Source: a virus
IMG/VR virus record: IMGVR_UViG_3300024518_001496
Coordinates: 1-26,752 of that record
DNA: 26,752 nucleotides
Direction: 5' to 3' (one strand)
The position numbers were made by a program, and so were the translations under genes. Each line of letters starts with the position of its first letter. Position 1 is the first letter of the stretch. This document shows positions 1-7,419 of the stretch, in pieces. The notes below the pieces were generated by a model. The model was given only the letters and a program-made list of their open reading frames with translations. It did no database searches and was not told the DNA's origin.

Positions 1-549
1 AACTACAGACCCATCATCAAAGGTAACGACGATGCCATCTGGCGGCGCATCCACTTAGTACCCTTCACTGTCACGATTCCAGCCGGGAAAAGAGACGGGC
101 ATCTTCCACTTAAACTCATGAAGGAAGCATCAGGAATCCTTAACCGTTTAATCGAGGGCTGCATGGCATGGCAGCAGGACGGGCTTAAGCCGACGAACGA
201 AGTGGTTACAGCAACAGAGGATTACCGGCATACAATGGATGTTATGCGTGACTTCTTTGATGACTGCTGCACTCAGAAGGAAGGGCTATGGGTCACTAAG
301 GAAGCTTTCTTTGAATCCTACTGTGAGTGGTGTGAGGCTAGAGGCAAGCGTAAACCAGATTGGGATCATCTTGCCGCCTTGATGGTAGAGCGGGATTTCG
401 ATCCGAACTCTGTAGGGAAGATTCGGATGCCAGATGGTAAGCGGAAATCCATCCGCATCTGGAAAGGAGTCTCTCTTACCAGGGAGATGCGTACCCACGT
501 AAAGAAGGAAGTCGGCGTAGTCATTACACCAGAAGCGTGGGGTGAGTAA
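1..549 (+). CDS. P4-family DNA primase/helicase, C-terminal part (5' end outside window)
   Basis: The reading frame is open from base 1, so the gene begins upstream and only about 182 C-terminal residues are present. The visible part starts NYRPIIKGNDDAIWRRI and continues with HLVPFTVTIP and a GILNRLIEGCMAWQQDGLKP block. This pattern (N-x-P-x-I-x-G-x-D-x-A-x-W-R-R, then E-x-x-GIL-x-x-x-I-x-G, then GL-x-P) is typical of the C-terminal end of phage/plasmid primases of the P4/D5 type, next to the SF3 helicase domain. These enzymes unwind DNA and prime synthesis at the phage origin. The last 115 residues match the usual accessory tail (F-x-E-x-Y-x-x-W-C-like segment, then a small basic domain). 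The internal ATG at 118 is not the true start, because the family signature begins before it. The stop overlaps the next start as TAATG. The Walker motifs are outside the window and cannot be checked. Confidence 0.85.
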   Translation, partial: NYRPIIKGNDDAIWRRIHLVPFTVTIPAGKRDGHLPLKLMKEASGILNRLIEGCMAWQQDGLKPTNEVVTATEDYRHTMDVMRDFFDDCCTQKEGLWVTKEAFFESYCEWCEARGKRKPDWDHLAALMVERDFDPNSVGKIRMPDGKRKSIRIWKGVSLTREMRTHVKKEVGVVITPEAWGE

Positions 550-1400
550 TGCAGAAGAAAGTCTTTCCTGGCAAGCTCGCCTCCAATATCTACGACCCTG
601 TTGTCCACACCTGCTTACTTGCCCCCTCTAAGAAGAAGCCCTTCTGGGTAGAGAGGGAGCGTATGCGTGATGACCTAGAGAAGCTCTGGGTTATCTGGAC
701 AGCTAACTTAGACTTCCCTCTACATCGAAAGCATCAGATACTCTCAGCCAATGTGGTTGATTGGATAGATAAAACGTCACTTATCAAGGAGTGGCTCTTG
801 GCTAAGAAGGACTGGACAGCAGCATCCTTCTGGCCGAAGAAAGTCACCGAGGCTTTTCACCCACTGCCTGTGCCTTCACCCTACGAGTTAGCTAACAGAA
901 CACGCGGGGTAGTTCAGACTAAGGTCTGGTGTACCCATGAGATCAACGTTCTCAGAGCCTACGCATCCGGTATGGACCTGGATTTGCTTTCTACCTTAAT
1001 GCAAAAGAAGTTAGTTATCGATACGATGGTTCAAGGGGTCGAGCAGTTAAAGCTCATACCTCGTGCTGTTGCCTGGTGTTGCAACGTAGATTTAAAAGCG
1101 TCACCGTTGCTCCTTGATATGGAAGGTTCTTTGCTAACAAAGGTACATCAACACGCGCAGCTAGAGGATGACCCTTTTGCCTTTACTAGGCGCGAGGGTG
1201 ATAAACTGTTTCAGTCTCCACGCTTTTTGAAATATGCTATAGGAGGTTGCATACCGCAGCGTAAGACAACAAGACCACTAGGTACAATCAGAATATCCCC
1301 CTCCTCTGAGGAGAGACAATGGCAGGAAAAGTTAAAAGTAAGAGACCACGAGGGCGACCACCTATTCAGTCAGAAGGAGAAGAATACTCCCGTTGGCTAA
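549..1400 (+). CDS. Hypothetical protein with HTH-like segment, upstream of terminase
   Basis: A 283-residue soluble protein that I cannot assign to a family. It starts at an ATG overlapping the primase stop (TAATG), with GGGGTGAG just upstream as a possible ribosome binding site. The N-terminal 110 residues are basic and rich in Trp, Lys and Pro. Residues about 126-171 (VWCTHEINVLRAYASGMD onwards) look like a helix-turn-helix unit: an aromatic lead, E-x-x-x-L, a G turn, then a second and third helix ending in a short L-x-L-x-P. This recalls GcrA- or Myb-like modules, but only by eye. The last 27 codons overlap the next gene in another frame. Its place between replication and packaging genes suggests a DNA-binding role, perhaps in regulation or in site recognition for packaging. 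That role is inference. Confidence 0.6.
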   Translation: MQKKVFPGKLASNIYDPVVHTCLLAPSKKKPFWVERERMRDDLEKLWVIWTANLDFPLHRKHQILSANVVDWIDKTSLIKEWLLAKKDWTAASFWPKKVTEAFHPLPVPSPYELANRTRGVVQTKVWCTHEINVLRAYASGMDLDLLSTLMQKKLVIDTMVQGVEQLKLIPRAVAWCCNVDLKASPLLLDMEGSLLTKVHQHAQLEDDPFAFTRREGDKLFQSPRFLKYAIGGCIPQRKTTRPLGTIRISPSSEERQWQEKLKVRDHEGDHLFSQKEKNTPVG

Positions 1401-1735
1401 CGCTTGTTCCTGAAGAGAAAAGGAAGATTGTAGCTCAAGTATTGCGTGACCATCCTGTTAAGGAGTACACAGACTTAGTTACGTTGAGCCAACATCTCGT
1501 AGCTGAAATCCTCATGGGCAACTTAACCCCCACGATTGCTAAGGAAGTCAGGCTGTGGGTAGAGTTAATGTTCACCATCATGGCAACAGAGAACTCAGCT
1601 TACGGTACACCAGCTAATGCTTACTCAGACATCATCACAGCCTTAGTCGCAGTTAAGCAACAGGCACCTAAGCTAGAAGCAGCTTACTCTGTCATCGATA
1701 CTGTGCCTATTGCGGCTAAAGAAGAGACAGGGTGA
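1319..1735 (+). CDS. Small AT-hook protein, candidate small terminase subunit (TerS)
   Basis: A 138-residue protein whose start is fixed by a good GAGGAG site a few bases before ATG 1319, although this overlaps the previous gene by 82 bases. The N-terminus holds a clear AT-hook core, RPRGRPP at residues 9-15, flanked by Lys/Arg, which would bind the minor groove of AT-rich DNA. The rest looks wholly helical (residues about 22-115), ending in an acidic tail. Gene position immediately before the large terminase, small size, DNA-binding N-terminus and a helical body fit a small terminase subunit, which recognises phage DNA and assembles as a ring. TerS proteins diverge strongly in sequence and I see no family-specific motif, so the TerS call rests on context. 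The stop overlaps the terL start as GTGA. Confidence 0.55.
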   Translation: MAGKVKSKRPRGRPPIQSEGEEYSRWLTLVPEEKRKIVAQVLRDHPVKEYTDLVTLSQHLVAEILMGNLTPTIAKEVRLWVELMFTIMATENSAYGTPANAYSDIITALVAVKQQAPKLEAAYSVIDTVPIAAKEETG

Positions 1736-3456
1736 GTTCTAAAGCCGAAGCAAAAGATGCCCTAGCGGCGTTATCAGATCCGTCTTTAAGTCTTAGGGCT
1801 TACGGGCAAGTACACGATCAGGCTTCAGGCGCGGCTGTTCCTTATGATCCCTACAAGATAACTAAAGTTCTTCAGTCTACAATCCTCTCTTACTACGCAG
1901 ATACACCTAAGTCAGAGCACGGGCAGAATAAGTGGCTCACCTTACTGGGCTATCGCCAAGGTGGAAAGTCCCTTACGGCTGAGCTTTGTGGCTACGCGAA
2001 AGCTGCGTTCACTCCTGGCTGGGACCACGTTTGTATTGCGGATAATAAAAAGCGAGCCGAGTATCTGCATGCTCGCGTCCATTTTTGCCATGCGCGGTGG
2101 CCCGATGCGATCCGATCGCCAACCGCACCGAGCCGGGAAGTGCGCCAGATGACCTTCCAAGACGGCGTGGGCGGCAAGATGCGCGTCCTTTCGGGCGAGT
2201 CGGGGGCGGTCGGCATCGGCCAATCACCGGACAACTTCCATGGATCGGAGCTTCCATTCTGGGCTGACGCCGCAGGGCAGTTCACCCTTATCTATCCATC
2301 GATGATTAACAGGGACCATTCGCTAATGGTGCTGGAATCTACGCCTGCACCTATGGATCAGCCATCGGCTGAATGGTGGAAGGACCACTGTCATGACGCC
2401 AAGCTAGGGCATGGGCGCTACCTCTATGCCTTCTTTCCATTCTGGGATGGCAAGCTTAACCAACGTCCTTGGCCCAAAGATGCATCCATAACTAATGATG
2501 AGATTCGTCTCCTAGACAAGTATGGGCACTTGGGATTAACCCAAGAGAACCTGGCTTTTCGTAGGCTGATGTTCGACATTGATCCTGAGATTCGCAGGAA
2601 CCCAGACCTCTTCCGCGTCTACTATCCTTTCGATGATGTGACCTGCTGGTTCGCCAGTAGCTCATCCGTCATCCACTCAAGCGTCATGGAGAGGCATAAG
2701 AAAGCCAAGCTCACACCTTGGTCGGCACCATACACTGAATACGAGCAGCCAGAATCAGGGGCTATCTATGTCATTGGGGCTGATCCTGCTGGCTACGCGG
2801 CACGAGATCATGCGGCCTTTCAGGTTCTCAAGGTCTATGACGGGGAGTGGACACAGGTAGCTTGCTATGCTGAGCATACTGAGCCACTTCCATTTGCTAG
2901 GAAACTCTACCAAGTCTATCGTAAGTACAACAACGCAATGGTCGCTATCGAGAGCAACGGTGTTGGTGCAGCTACGATCTCTTTGATGCAGGAGTTTGGC
3001 TGTACGCATCTTTACTACGAGAAACCCTATCGGCCAGGTATCACTTCGACTTCTAAATCCGTAGACCAGATGCTCTCCTGGCTACAGGATGCGTTGAAAG
3101 ATGAGTTGACTATGCACGACGAAGATACCGTCACTCAACTTATTAGTTACAAGCACGATAAACGCATAGAACGGGCGGTTGTGAGCGAGATCCTTACGCA
3201 GGATGGTGCAGGTAAAGGAAGGCGTCAGCGCCATCACTGGGACAAAGTGAGCGCCCTTAAGATGGCAGTCGTGGCAGCTAGGAAGTCGCCGCGACGTAGG
3301 AAGCAGGATGCCCCTGATGAGTTACCAAATGTTGTCCTTTTTAGGGATATGACATACAATCAGTTACAGGCTTACCGTGAGGCTGATAAGAAAAAACGAA
3401 CCCAACGTCCACGTCCAAGATACCGGAGTGTACGTAGCCGAAGGAGAAAATCATGA
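1732..3456 (+). CDS. terL: Terminase large subunit (ATPase and nuclease)
   Basis: A 574-residue DNA-packaging motor. It hydrolyses ATP to drive DNA through the portal and cuts concatemers. The ATPase domain shows a Walker A-like loop GYRQGGKS at residues 73-80, and a Walker B-like strand ending HGSELPFW around E173 (Ser-Glu instead of the commoner Asp-Glu, seen in some terminase families). The RNase H-like nuclease domain has GADPAG with D351, VAIESNG with E407, and a WDKVSALK segment with D504, the expected three acidic positions. The C-terminus is strongly basic and Arg-rich. The start is GTG 1732, inside the GTGA overlap with the previous stop. A segment at about 2081-2260 is far richer in GC than the rest of the gene, which may mark recombination. 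The identification is firm; the headful versus site-specific cutting mode cannot be told. Confidence 0.93.
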   Translation: MSSKAEAKDALAALSDPSLSLRAYGQVHDQASGAAVPYDPYKITKVLQSTILSYYADTPKSEHGQNKWLTLLGYRQGGKSLTAELCGYAKAAFTPGWDHVCIADNKKRAEYLHARVHFCHARWPDAIRSPTAPSREVRQMTFQDGVGGKMRVLSGESGAVGIGQSPDNFHGSELPFWADAAGQFTLIYPSMINRDHSLMVLESTPAPMDQPSAEWWKDHCHDAKLGHGRYLYAFFPFWDGKLNQRPWPKDASITNDEIRLLDKYGHLGLTQENLAFRRLMFDIDPEIRRNPDLFRVYYPFDDVTCWFASSSSVIHSSVMERHKKAKLTPWSAPYTEYEQPESGAIYVIGADPAGYAARDHAAFQVLKVYDGEWTQVACYAEHTEPLPFARKLYQVYRKYNNAMVAIESNGVGAATISLMQEFGCTHLYYEKPYRPGITSTSKSVDQMLSWLQDALKDELTMHDEDTVTQLISYKHDKRIERAVVSEILTQDGAGKGRRQRHHWDKVSALKMAVVAARKSPRRRKQDAPDELPNVVLFRDMTYNQLQAYREADKKKRTQRPRPRYRSVRSRRRKS

Positions 3457-3869
3457 TCGAAGACCAAACGTCAATGGTTGTAGAAGAAATCCCCCTACTA
3501 GAAGAGGTCAAGGTGCAAGCACAGCGAGATCCTTCCTACCTAGATAGGTTTATTCGAGGGATCACTGAATGGGTTACGAGTATAGGAGGGCCACAGGATG
3601 TAACTCCTGAAGATACCGGCGGGACTTATGGTGAAAGAGGGCTTACTCCTGTAGGACCACGAGAAGGCAGTACGACAGATACAGGAACTATGGGAGCAGC
3701 CGCACCTATGGTTGAGGAAGAAGTAGCAGCTACTGAAGTAGCAGCGGCTCCTCCTGTCGGCGGAGATGCTCCTGAGACTCCTGCTCAGATCCGCGCTCAA
3801 ATACCAATAACTCCTGGTGACATTAGGAAGCGAGCACAAGAAGTCGCCGCAAAATATGGGTCAGCATAA
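3453..3869 (+). CDS. Hypothetical acidic, Ala/Pro/Gly-rich protein
   Basis: A 138-residue protein starting in an ATGA overlap with the terL stop, preceded by AAGGAGAAA. The N-terminal 45 residues could form helices (DPSYLDRFIRGITEW). Residues about 48-110 are low in complexity, with Gly, Pro, Thr, Ala and Glu, and probably disordered. A short C-terminal helix (TPGDIRKRAQEVAAKYGSA) closes the protein. There is no recognised domain. It lies in a run of small genes between the terminase and portal genes that are joined by one-base or four-base overlaps, so it is probably a head-assembly accessory or minor virion protein. That is inference from position only. Confidence 0.6.
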   Translation: MIEDQTSMVVEEIPLLEEVKVQAQRDPSYLDRFIRGITEWVTSIGGPQDVTPEDTGGTYGERGLTPVGPREGSTTDTGTMGAAAPMVEEEVAATEVAAAPPVGGDAPETPAQIRAQIPITPGDIRKRAQEVAAKYGSA

Positions 3870-4102
3870 TGGCACAGTGGATGCAAAAAGCGGCAGCAGA
3901 GATGAAGAAGGACGGGACTAAAGGTGTCTTCACTGCCAAGGCTAAGGAAGCAGGCATGTCTGTTCAGGCTTTCGCCCGTAAAGTCACGACTGCTTACGGC
4001 AAGTGGGTGAAGTCAGGCAGGACCGGTTCCCCTCCCTATGACCTCAAAACCTATAGGCAAGCTCAGTTTGCTCTCAAAGCAGGTGGAGCAAAGAAAGACT
4101 AA
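3869..4102 (+). CDS. Small basic protein, possible minor virion protein
   Basis: A 77-residue, Lys-rich protein. It begins in a TAATG overlap with the previous stop and ends in another TAATG overlap. The sequence reads MAQWMQKAAAEMKKDGTKGVF, then a short helix with KAKEAGMSVQAFARKV, then KTYRQAQFALKAGG. The G-T-x-G-x-F, A-x-x-A-G-M-S and A-x-FA pattern recalls short basic proteins found among virion genes of aquatic phages, but I do not know an assigned function. The high positive charge would suit contact with DNA or with acidic proteins inside the head. The coding call rests on tight coupling to both neighbours and on even codon use. Confidence 0.6.
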   Translation: MAQWMQKAAAEMKKDGTKGVFTAKAKEAGMSVQAFARKVTTAYGKWVKSGRTGSPPYDLKTYRQAQFALKAGGAKKD

Positions 4103-4713
4103 TGGCCGACCGGGGGTACATTATCAAGGGGGTAAGCTCTATCTCAGGCGACCCCTACTCCGATGATGCTCGCGTGCTCATTGAGTATCCCGATGGAAGG
4201 ACAGAGTGGAAGCAGATTGGGGATAACGTACCAGGAGGGTCGATCACTAAGATCGAGGATAAAAGCATTAGTGTTATCCCTGAGCTAAGACGAACAGCCA
4301 GCGGCTACGGAGATCTTGTCGAAGACGATGAGTACACAATGCCCTTGGCAGATTATAAGCCCCCACAGGATGAGCCTTTCAAATGGGATAGGGTGAGTCC
4401 GACTGATTTGATGGCTATGCTTAGGCAACAAACAGCAGTTGTAGCTAAAGCTAACTTGGAAAGAGAAAACTTTTGGGAGAACCAGCAGGACCAAAGACCT
4501 GAAGATTTTGAGTTTACTACGGAAGAGATGAGGAAGTACGCAAAAAGAGGGCTAACTGAGCCCCAAGCAAGGGCTGAGAGAACAGCCGCAACAAGATTAG
4601 AAGACGCAGCTTTTGCGGAAGAACTGGCTTCAGCCGCTCTGACACGCACTGAGGGCTCCCAACAGTATAATGACCTATACAAGAAGTTTCAGAAGATTAA
4701 AGAGGAAGACTAA
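4102..4713 (+). CDS. Hypothetical protein upstream of portal
   Basis: A 203-residue protein, coupled to both neighbours by TAATG overlaps. Residues about 5-60 look like a small beta-rich domain (GYIIKGVSSISGDPYSDDARV, then IEYPDGRTEWKQIGDNVPGG, then ITKIEDKSISVI), a pattern of short strands and turns. The second half, from about residue 95 on, is helical and charged, with many Glu, Arg, Lys and Ala (EFTTEEMRKYAKRGLTEPQA onwards), and ends with a probable coiled coil and an acidic tail. No family is recognised. It probably acts in head assembly or is a minor structural component, by position. Confidence 0.6.
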   Translation: MADRGYIIKGVSSISGDPYSDDARVLIEYPDGRTEWKQIGDNVPGGSITKIEDKSISVIPELRRTASGYGDLVEDDEYTMPLADYKPPQDEPFKWDRVSPTDLMAMLRQQTAVVAKANLERENFWENQQDQRPEDFEFTTEEMRKYAKRGLTEPQARAERTAATRLEDAAFAEELASAALTRTEGSQQYNDLYKKFQKIKEED

Positions 4714-6476
4714 TGGCACTAACATACAAGCATGTCCGAGGTATTATCGAGACGCACCAGGCTAAATCGAGGAAGACCCGTACTGAGTGGGATCGATGGC
4801 GACGGTGGTATCTTTCTGACTTCTGGGATATTCAGCGGAATTACCCAACAGGGTCTGTAGAGTTAGATTCTTTAGGGACAGAAACCACCTTTGAAACTAA
4901 CTATCCCTACGCTTATATCGACACCATGGTTGCGAATGTTTGCCCCTCTAATCCTAGCATCTCTGTCATGGCACGACGAAAGAAGAACAAAGATGCGGCT
5001 AAGTACCGAGAGGCACTAGCTAACGACTCCTTCCGTCGTAACAGACTACACGAAAGTATCTGGAAGCTAGCTACTCAGACAGCAATCTACGGACGAGGAT
5101 TCCTTAAGTCTGTCTGGAACTTTCGCCGGGAAAGCGTAGAGTATATCAATGTGGACCCACGCTACGTCTTCTTTGATATGTCGGCTTCACGATGGGAAGA
5201 TATTCGCTACTGCATAGAGGTGACGGTCTTAACTAAGGCTGAGTTCGAGAAGCGAGTCAAGAAGCCAGGGAAGAAAGGCGGAACCTACAAAGCAAAGGTC
5301 GCAGACCTAGCTATGTTCGGGGGCTACCCTACATGGCTGCTCGATAACGTACGCGACAAAAGTCTAATGAACGAAGCCTCACAAGATGTCTTCTCTTGGG
5401 TGACAGTCTATGAGTTCTACGATTTCATCGACAATAAGTATTATCACTGTCTGCACGGGGTTGATGAACCTTTGTTTGAGGATGAGCTTCCTTATCGGTT
5501 TGTACGTAATCCTTTTGTTCAGCTTACTTTTAATGACAACCTTATGGATCTAGGTGGGATGTCAGACGTGCAGTTGATCTCTTCGCTGCAACAAAGGCTT
5601 AACGAACTGGATACGCTGGAGCTTTGGCATGCCCAATCCTCTATCCCTGTCCTCCTCCTACAATCAGGTTTGGTAGATAATCCTGAAGCCTTTAAGACAG
5701 CACTGCTAGATGTGGGCACTCCAGGTTGCGTTGTAGATGTACATGGTAAGGCAGATGCTCCTTTGCGTGACCTTATCGGGCAGACACCTGTACCTGCTCT
5801 TTCTCCAAGCTGGGACAAGATGCGAGACAGAGCTACTCAAGTAATCGAGTTCGTACTGGGTATCCCGCAGTACAGTCGAGGAGTCGTAGGTGTCACTGAC
5901 ATTGCAACCGAGGTCGCCTTAGCTGACTCAGCTACTCGAACGAGAAATGGGCGACGGATTAAAGCTGTGAATGACATTGTGGTCTCACTAGCTGAAGCTA
6001 CGGTTGGCCTTTACGAAGAGTTCTTGGAAGAAGATAGCGTGCTTCCTATCCGGCTAACGGATCGAGTAGAGGCATTGGAAGTCACACGGGCTTCTATCTT
6101 GGCAGAGGAAGGAGGGGCTTTATCATACGACTACGAAGCTTCTGCTTATTCACCGACTGAGAACAACAGGCTGACGCAGCTTAAGAACGTCCAGGCATTC
6201 CTCCCGATTTTAGCTCAGGCTCCCAACGTAGACCAGGAAGCTTTGTTCGCAAAGCTGCTAGAGCTTCTTCAGATGAAGGACGTTATGAAGGAAGGAAGCG
6301 GCGAAGACGCAGCTATGGCTATGCAACAGATGGCTCAGCAGCAGCAAGGTGGGGCTCCAGCTACGGATACAATAGCTACAGGGGCTCTCCCACCAGGAGT
6401 CCAAGAACCTCAAGTCCCTAACAACACAGGTGGAGCAGGCTTTCCAGTTCCCAATCCAAGTACACCGGAGGCATAA
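4713..6476 (+). CDS. Portal protein
   Basis: A 587-residue protein forming the dodecameric ring at one head vertex through which DNA enters and leaves. Features typical of podovirus-type portals are visible. There is a Trp/Arg-rich N-terminal helix (TRTEWDRWRRWYLSDFWDI, residues 23-40), then ETNYPYAYIDTMVANVCPS followed by NPSISVMARR (61-89; the usual N-x-x-x-x-x-V followed by P-x-I-x-V). Next come an AIYGRGFLK segment and VEYINVDPRYVFFDMSA around 142-158 (V-D-P-x-x-x-x-x-D). The C-terminal 60 residues are rich in Gln, Pro and Gly and are probably disordered. Its place a few genes after terL and before the scaffold and capsid genes fits. The start overlaps the previous stop (TAATG). Confidence 0.88.
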   Translation: MALTYKHVRGIIETHQAKSRKTRTEWDRWRRWYLSDFWDIQRNYPTGSVELDSLGTETTFETNYPYAYIDTMVANVCPSNPSISVMARRKKNKDAAKYREALANDSFRRNRLHESIWKLATQTAIYGRGFLKSVWNFRRESVEYINVDPRYVFFDMSASRWEDIRYCIEVTVLTKAEFEKRVKKPGKKGGTYKAKVADLAMFGGYPTWLLDNVRDKSLMNEASQDVFSWVTVYEFYDFIDNKYYHCLHGVDEPLFEDELPYRFVRNPFVQLTFNDNLMDLGGMSDVQLISSLQQRLNELDTLELWHAQSSIPVLLLQSGLVDNPEAFKTALLDVGTPGCVVDVHGKADAPLRDLIGQTPVPALSPSWDKMRDRATQVIEFVLGIPQYSRGVVGVTDIATEVALADSATRTRNGRRIKAVNDIVVSLAEATVGLYEEFLEEDSVLPIRLTDRVEALEVTRASILAEEGGALSYDYEASAYSPTENNRLTQLKNVQAFLPILAQAPNVDQEALFAKLLELLQMKDVMKEGSGEDAAMAMQQMAQQQQGGAPATDTIATGALPPGVQEPQVPNNTGGAGFPVPNPSTPEA

Positions 6477-6979
6477 TGAATAATCTTATCTCTCAGCCGT
6501 TTCGTGGGGAGCATGGATCTTTGGATAAAGAATCCACAAAACCAAAGAAAGAAGAGATTAAGCCTAAAGCTGCACCTAAGTCCATAGAACAAAAGAGGAT
6601 GGAGGTAGCGAAGAAACACACACCAAGCCCCAAAAAAGAAAAGCCACCAGGACCAGGGGAGTGGGGAACACCAAAACATGTTCGGCGTATACGACAGGGC
6701 TATGACCAGGCAGGTGAACTTGAAAAATCCATCGAGTGGGCCGCAGATAAGTTCAAATGGGATCCCCGGACCAGTGACGCAGCATCCGAGGCGGCTAGTT
6801 CCTTAGCCAACGAGATGACTGGTATAAACGTGGATAAGCTAAAGTTAGTGCATACAACTAAAGAGCAAAAAAACGGGGTTCCAGATCGCATCTACTTTAG
6901 GGACGAGGATGGCTGGACGTGGGAAGTAGTGAGGGAAGAAGACGGTGGATGGGATTATTTTCAATCGGTAAGTAAGTAA
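6476..6979 (+). CDS. Hypothetical Lys/Pro-rich protein
   Basis: A 167-residue protein whose ATG overlaps the portal stop (TAATG). The first 65 residues are basic and low in complexity (many KPKKEE, KPKAAPKS and PKKEKPP-type runs) and probably disordered. Residues about 70-125 look helical. The C-terminal 40 residues form a compact, Trp-rich segment (IYFRDEDGWTWEVVREEDGG) that resembles a small beta hairpin domain. No known family is recognised. The gene ends inside a GTAA repeat that provides stops in all three frames. Position suggests a minor head protein or assembly helper. Confidence 0.6.
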   Translation: MNNLISQPFRGEHGSLDKESTKPKKEEIKPKAAPKSIEQKRMEVAKKHTPSPKKEKPPGPGEWGTPKHVRRIRQGYDQAGELEKSIEWAADKFKWDPRTSDAASEAASSLANEMTGINVDKLKLVHTTKEQKNGVPDRIYFRDEDGWTWEVVREEDGGWDYFQSVSK

Positions 6980-6995
6980 ACAAGTGAGTAAGTAA
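6968..6995 (+). repeat. GTAA tetranucleotide repeats forming all-frame stop blocks
   Basis: Two short blocks, gtaagtaagtaa (6968-6979) and gtgagtaagtaa (6984-6995), are separated by acaa. Because the period is four, each block places a stop codon in all three + frames: TAA at 6969, 6973 and 6977, and TGA/TAA at 6985, 6989 and 6993. The following gene starts at ATG 6995, inside the second block, with no good Shine-Dalgarno sequence. Confidence 0.8.
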
Positions 6996-7378
6996 TGCCA
7001 TTCTATGATATTGGTTGTAATGATTGTGAGGAAGACTTCGCTGATGTGTATGCATCGTTAGAGAGCGAACCTAAATGCCCAGTGTGCAAAAAGGAAGGCA
7101 GGATAAAGATTCATCCTGTAGCTACGATTGGTCCGATGCCATCTAAACCTCTTCATTTAGGTGGGGCTGAGAAGTTCCTAACTACGAATGAGCAGGTACG
7201 AGAGTATAAACGGGCTAACCCAAATGCGCGTTTTGTAACTAAGGACAGTTCTGAGTGGCGTAATCATTACGATGATGTACGTAATCACTGTGATAGCAAA
7301 GCTAAGAAGCGAGGTTACAGGGATATGGATGACCAACTAGCTAAGCGAAAAGCAGAGAAGAAAAGAGCTTCCGCTTGA
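6995..7378 (+). CDS. FmdB-like zinc-ribbon protein
   Basis: A 127-residue protein with an N-terminal zinc ribbon. It begins MPFYDIGCNDC, with C8 and C11 as the first knuckle and C28 and C31 (KCPVCKKEG) as the second. This layout, M-P-x-Y-x-x-x-C-x-x-C near the start, is that of the FmdB-type putative regulatory domain, which is widespread in bacteria and phages and of unclear biochemical role. The remainder is basic and probably helical, with a Lys/Arg-rich end (AKKRGYRDMDDQLAKRKAEK). The start lacks a clear ribosome binding site and lies in a GTAA repeat. It sits between the portal and capsid genes, so it could be a regulator of late expression or a minor virion component; the sequence does not decide. 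The stop codon lies within the -35 box of a candidate promoter. Confidence 0.75.
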   Translation: MPFYDIGCNDCEEDFADVYASLESEPKCPVCKKEGRIKIHPVATIGPMPSKPLHLGGAEKFLTTNEQVREYKRANPNARFVTKDSSEWRNHYDDVRNHCDSKAKKRGYRDMDDQLAKRKAEKKRASA

Positions 7379-7403
7379 CAAGTAACTAATGAACACGTAG
7401 AAC
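7375..7403 (+). promoter_or_regulatory. Candidate sigma70-type promoter for the capsid cassette
   Basis: A perfect TTGACA at 7375-7380 is followed, after exactly 17 bases, by TAGAAC at 7398-7403 (four of six matches to TATAAT). It lies in one of the few non-overlapping gaps of the window, just upstream of the scaffold/capsid genes, and the -35 box overlaps the stop of the zinc-ribbon gene. A strong terminator closes the same cassette at 10345-10392. This is a prediction from consensus match and context. Confidence 0.5.
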
Positions 7404-7419
7404 TTTTGTGGGGGACTGC

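Noticed and set aside
118-549. A complete 143-residue gene starting at ATG 118
   Set aside because: The frame is open to base 1 and the primase family pattern begins before base 118, so the gene is a truncated longer one.
1942-2285. Several overlapping reading frames on both strands in the terminase gene
   Set aside because: All fall in or beside the GC-rich patch, where stop codons are rare. The terminase frame alone carries family motifs.
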